64,000 nt of DNA from Phanerodontia chrysosporium (taxonomy: Eukaryota > Basidiomycota > Agaricomycetes > Polyporales > Phanerochaetaceae). A program made the position numbers and the translations under genes. This document shows positions 59,887-64,000 of the stretch, piece by piece. The first letter of the stretch is position 1. Each line of letters opens with the position of its first letter. Under the pieces are notes generated by a model. That model did no database searches. It was not told where the DNA came from and worked only from the letters and a program-made list of their open reading frames with translations. The stretch covers positions 1 through 64,000 of the forward strand of contig MJGA01000034.1 of assembly GCA_001910725.1 (NCBI GenBank). Reading direction: 5' to 3'.

Positions 59887-62800
59887 TCAGAAGGCATGAG
59901 CAACGTGCTGCAGGAGCTCGTCGAGAGACTGTCGAAACGCATGTCAGCAAAGCACCGCGAGGAGCGACAGAGCAAAAACAGGGTACGCACACGATCCATC
60001 TCCTCCAGCTGCCTGAACGTGCTCGCATAAATATCGCGTATCTGGGGGTGCAGCCCCTCCACGTCGATCTCGCGCCCGAACAGCAACGCGTCCACCGGGT
60101 CCAGCGGCGGCAGCGCCGCGGCATGCGCGGGCGGCGCGTTCTTGCACTCGATGATCGCGAGCATGTGCGCAAGCCCGAAGTCGTCCTTGGGCACGACGGG
60201 CCGCCGCGGCCGCGCGGCCGCCGACCCCGCCCGCGCGTGCGCGTGTGCCTGCGGCGTCGGCGGGGACGCGCTCCGGTACAGCGACGACTCGGACAGGACG
60301 GACGCGAGCGACTGCTGACGCTCGTGCGGCGGCCGTGCCTTCTGCGCGCCCGCCGCGCCCGCCCGAACCCGAGGACGGCGTCGTGGTGCGCCGCCCGTCG
60401 GACTCGCCGTCGCTCGCCGTGCGGTAGCTCGAGAGGCGCGACAGCGGCGACGCCGCACGGACTGCGCGGCGCGGCAGCGGCGCTCGTTGGTGTCGGAGAG
60501 CGCGCGTTCATCGTCACCGCGTTCGGTGTGGCGGAGCGCGAGCCGCTGGGCCCGCCCTCGGCGGTGGAGTACACGGACAGCGTCCCCGTGGTGGCCGAGT
60601 CCCCGCTGTCGCGATGCACGGGCTGCGTCCGCGGGGCGGCCCTGGGCGGCCTGACCTGGCTCAGCACACGATCGAGCTTGGCTCCGAGGCCGTCTCTGCC
60701 GTGGCTCAGCACACCGTGCAGCAGGTCACTCTGCGCGTCGCTCCGGTTCGGACCGACCTCCCCCTGCCACTCGGCCTCGACGATGTCGCTGATGTCGTAC
60801 GTCGCACCGCTGGCGTCCATGTACGAGTAGCGCATGCGGTCGTCCAGTTCATGGCGGGCGCTGCGGATCATGATGTTGCCGGGCAAGAGCACGTCCAGAC
60901 CGCGGGACGAGTTCGCTTGCGTAGACAGGATCGCACGCTGGTTTGCACGCGTCGCGGCCCGCTGAGCAGCGATGAGCTCCTGTTTGGACAGCTGCTTCTT
61001 CGGCTCCTCTGGCCCAGCGGTCGAATCGCTCGCTATGCTCGAGATGCTCAGCGACGCACGGTGGAGCTTCTGTAAGGCAATCTCATCGAGAGGCGCGGAC
61101 AGCCGGCGTGACGAGGGGCGGTAGGTTACTGCCCGGCGCAGGATGAAGACAGGGTCATCGGGCCCGATGTCGTCTGAGCTACCCAGGAGCATCATGGAAT
61201 CGACCGAGCGGCGTTTGTTGTCTACTGAACGCCTGTAGGCAGGCGGTCTAGGGTATGCATCGATGACCTTGCTCGAGGGAGCCAGCTCTTTCTCTATCAA
61301 GAGGTGATGAGTGGGAGTAGGATGCATTCAACGTATGTGACATACCCGTCCCATTGACGTCTACTGCGAGACAATACCGGACTCGAGAAGAGCTCCGTCG
61401 CTTGGCGAGCTTGTCTTCAACTTCATCGCCGCCATCCACCACGCCTTCAGCGATACCGAACCGTTCCAACCCATGCTCGATCACCTCGGCGACAGTGGCA
61501 TTCTTCGGGAAGACGAAGATCTTTCTGCGCTGAGTTTGGGAGATGCCTGGCGAGGGTATGATATCTCGCGGTCGATCCCGCAGTGTATCCTTGAAGACGA
61601 TGGCCTCTGTCAGGGGATCAAAGACCATGTCGTCTGGCAAGTCTTCGGGGTGAATGACAAGCTGCAGCGCAAAGCGGACGGACGGTGAGCTGAACCGTTC
61701 AGCCGCCACAGATGCGCCGTTGATGTTGAGGAAGTGGTTCGACCGCGGCGAGCCAGTGTCGTCCTCGACGCTCTCTGCCATTAGGGTATCATCAGCCTCG
61801 TCGCCGGCAAGGCTCTCCTCCTTCTCCCCGCGTTTCCTATTCAGGTAGAACTTGACGGCCGAGTCGTCCGTGAAATCATTCATCGGCAGCTTCTTGATGG
61901 CGGGGTGCATCGACAGGTTGCTCGCCACAGAGCTGATACTGCCGACGCTACTGCGCTTGACCTTGGGCAGCTCCATCGCGGCCTCGACGAGCGTCTCAAA
62001 CACACCGAGCGGCTTCTCGTGCGGCATGAGCTGCGCAGACGAGCCCTCGACCTGCTTGATCGTGAGGTAGTACTCGCCCTCGTTCTCGCCTGCGGGCAGA
62101 CGGAAGCGCTGGATCGCCTGACGGACGAGGTCCGATGCCGTCGTCGAGTTGTTCAACAGGACGGTCTTGAACGTCGCTTCCGTCTGCAGGTTTTCACCGG
62201 CAAAGACACGGACGACACTGAGGTCGGGCAATCCGACGCCCTGGCCGTCCATACCCCCTGGTGAGAGGATGAGCGAACCAGGGCGGGGACGACCTCCGGC
62301 AGTAAGCCCGCTGCTCGAGCTTGTGGTGGAACTGAAGGACGTGGAGCCCATGATAGCGGACGCAGACTGCAAGCCATACGACGGCTGAGCCTCTGGTGGC
62401 GATGACGGTGAACGGTTGAGGTACTGCTGGTACAAGGCCTGCTGTTGCTGATCGCGCTGCCGTAGCTGGGAAGCGTGCTGAGAAATCTGCGGGTGGATGG
62501 CGCCCTGCGGGCCTTGCTGAGGCTGTCCCTGCGCGCGACGCGGATCAGCCGAGTTCTTGACTTGCTGCATCGCCTGCTGCTGCTGCTGCCTGGCACTCGA
62601 GGTGACCGGTGACGAGCCATCCGAGTGCTGCTGACTGCTAGAGCGGCCCGACTCTCCAGAGTTTCTGCCGGAGACGTTATCGATGCTGCCGCCGCTCGCA
62701 AGGCTTCCGTTGTCTGAGCCGATCCCGACGTTGTTCTTCTCTTTGCCTTTGTCTTTCTTGCGTCCAAACAGGCCTGCAAGTACGCCACCCTTCTTCTTCT

Positions 62801-64000
62801 TGTCCTTCCCGTTCTCATCGTCTGTCGGTGCGTCCGAACGGTGGTCGCGTTCCTTGCGCAGCTTGCTGGGTGCAGGCTTCTGTTCCGGAGCGCCTCCAGC
62901 GGGACGAACGTTGCCCTTGTTGGCCTTCTTCCGCTGCTCCTGTTCGAGGGCCTCGATCTCATCACGAGTACGCTTGCGCTCCTCGGACTGTTGCCGCATG
63001 ACCTCGCTGGGAAGCAAGGGTCCACTGGGCTGAAACTCGTCGACAGAACGGGCCACAGGCGGCGTAATGGACATTTTGCGCGTCTCGGTGACCGCGGCAG
63101 GGTCCATGACCTTCGCAACGGGAGAAGTAGGAGATCCAGACGACATGCCATTTTGACCAGCCACCAACCGCTCCTGAGATGATAGTGTGCGAATGGGAGA
63201 GGGTTGTCGAGCAGCAGGCGAGACGGCGCGTTGCTCATCCTGTGGAGGGCGCTGCTGTCTGCGCGCCATGTCTTGCTGCTGGTCGAGACTGATATCGGAA
63301 GTAGAAGAAGTGATCACCACTTGGCCCTGTGAGCCTTGCGATTCAGAACGCATCCTCTCTACAGCGCCATCCTCCCAGCTGATACCGTCGTCTGCCTCCA
63401 TACCGGCAGGCAATTCCACCTCAACAACCCCAGTCTTCTCGCGCTCGTCCATTGCAAGCGCCTGGGCGAGCTCCGAGTCCACGTCCGAGTAATCTGTGTC
63501 AGACCACTCAATGTCTTCCTCGTCCTCTTCCTCCTCGTCTCCCCAGACGGCGGGTGCATATCGATGCACACCGCGCGAAGCAGTGAAGATGACACTACGG
63601 GCAGAACGTCCACGTGCATGCTGACGTTTCCCGCTCGAGGTGGGGGAAGGGGAGGCATGGTTTGAGCCTGTGCGCGACGAAAGCAATCTGTCACGAGCCT
63701 CCGTGGCCTCTGCTTGAGTTGCGGATGCCAGCTACCATGCGCCCAACAGTCAGCATACACAGGCGCGAATGAGATACACGCGACTCACGTCCACGTTCCG
63801 GTGCTTGTTAAGGCGAGCCAGACGTTCGAACGGTGTCTCAATGTTTTCCGCAGGAATGTACCCCACTTCCTGAGTTTTGAGGACGCGCACGAGCCACCAG
63901 TAGCTGTTACTATCATCCATCAAGAATAGACTGTCACCCTTCACGACATTGGCCTGACCCTCCACTGTAGCAGCAAAGCTGTGAAGGGCATAGACCAAGT
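59887..64000 (-). CDS. SH3-RA domain scaffold protein, N-terminus off the window
   Basis: The frame is open to the right edge, where it reads LVYALHSFAA, so the true start is outside. The SH3 domain (about 64000-63810) has DSNSYWWLVRV and GYIPAENIETPFERLARLNK. A Ser/Gln-rich, acidic disordered region follows. A Ras-association-like domain (about 62235-61880) has VRVFAGENLQTEATFKTVLL and PAGENEGEYYLTIKQVEG. A second RA-like segment lies at about 61560-61370 (RRKIFVFPKNATVAEVIEHG). The C-terminal part includes RANQRAILSTQ, EAEWQGEVGP and DDFGLAHMLAIIE; the last intron brings the end to EMDRSLDELLQHVAHAF at 59887. Two frame changes at about 60490 and 60370 in GC-rich DNA interrupt it. The SH3 resembles Bud14/Tea4-type polarity proteins; a role in cell polarity is inference. 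Confidence 0.75.

Overview
The window is nuclear DNA from a basidiomycete fungus, most likely a wood-rotting agaricomycete. Nearly every gene is cut by 45-65 bp GT-AG introns. Several families seen here are common in Agaricomycetes: a DUF6534 membrane protein, a TRI5-like terpene synthase, a PL14-type lyase, and a chromodomain Ty3/Gypsy element. Open reading frames alone describe the genes poorly. Where possible I placed splice sites by hand, choosing sites that keep the frame and restore family motifs; those models are given as exon lists.

The left end (1-9632) is repeat-rich. A truncated zinc-finger repeat protein (1-1010) abuts an 8.6-kb Ty3/Gypsy element on the minus strand, bounded by two 600-bp LTRs that differ at six sites. 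Its pol carries RT, RNase H, DD35E integrase and a chromodomain, and then an unexpected C-terminal dUTPase domain with all five motifs. Gag and protease are frameshifted. The protease is also split by an inverted LTR copy that lacks both LTR ends. A 270-aa ORF of unknown function lies between the 5' LTR and gag.

The accessory segment (9.6-19.1 kb) holds a complete sesquiterpene-synthase-like gene, a P450 with an in-frame loss of its middle, a DUF6534 membrane-protein gene and a secreted polysaccharide lyase, separated by long gene-poor gaps. The synthase and P450 look like the remains of a small terpene cluster.

From 19.7 to 64 kb the window is dense in housekeeping genes. In order these are the mitochondrial glycine carrier (HEM25/SLC25A38), an acyl-CoA dehydrogenase divergent from DDB1, a rhodanese-like protein, a conserved hypothetical, a secreted Gly/Asn repeat protein, a Rab escort protein divergent from an NSR1/nucleolin protein, and a conserved unknown with a poly-Asp tract. 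They continue with a KGD4/YMR31-like small mitochondrial protein with no long ORF, proteasome alpha-1 divergent from RNA polymerase III subunit RPC1, SEC63, a cation/proton antiporter, a nucleotidyltransferase-like/ankyrin fusion protein, and an SH3-RA scaffold protein running off the right edge.

No CRISPR arrays, operons, rRNA genes or convincing tRNA genes were seen. The strongest candidates for novelty are the chromovirus-dUTPase fusion, the inverted end-less LTR in the protease, the nucleotidyltransferase-ankyrin fusion, and the heptad-copy secreted repeat protein with a hidden last exon.
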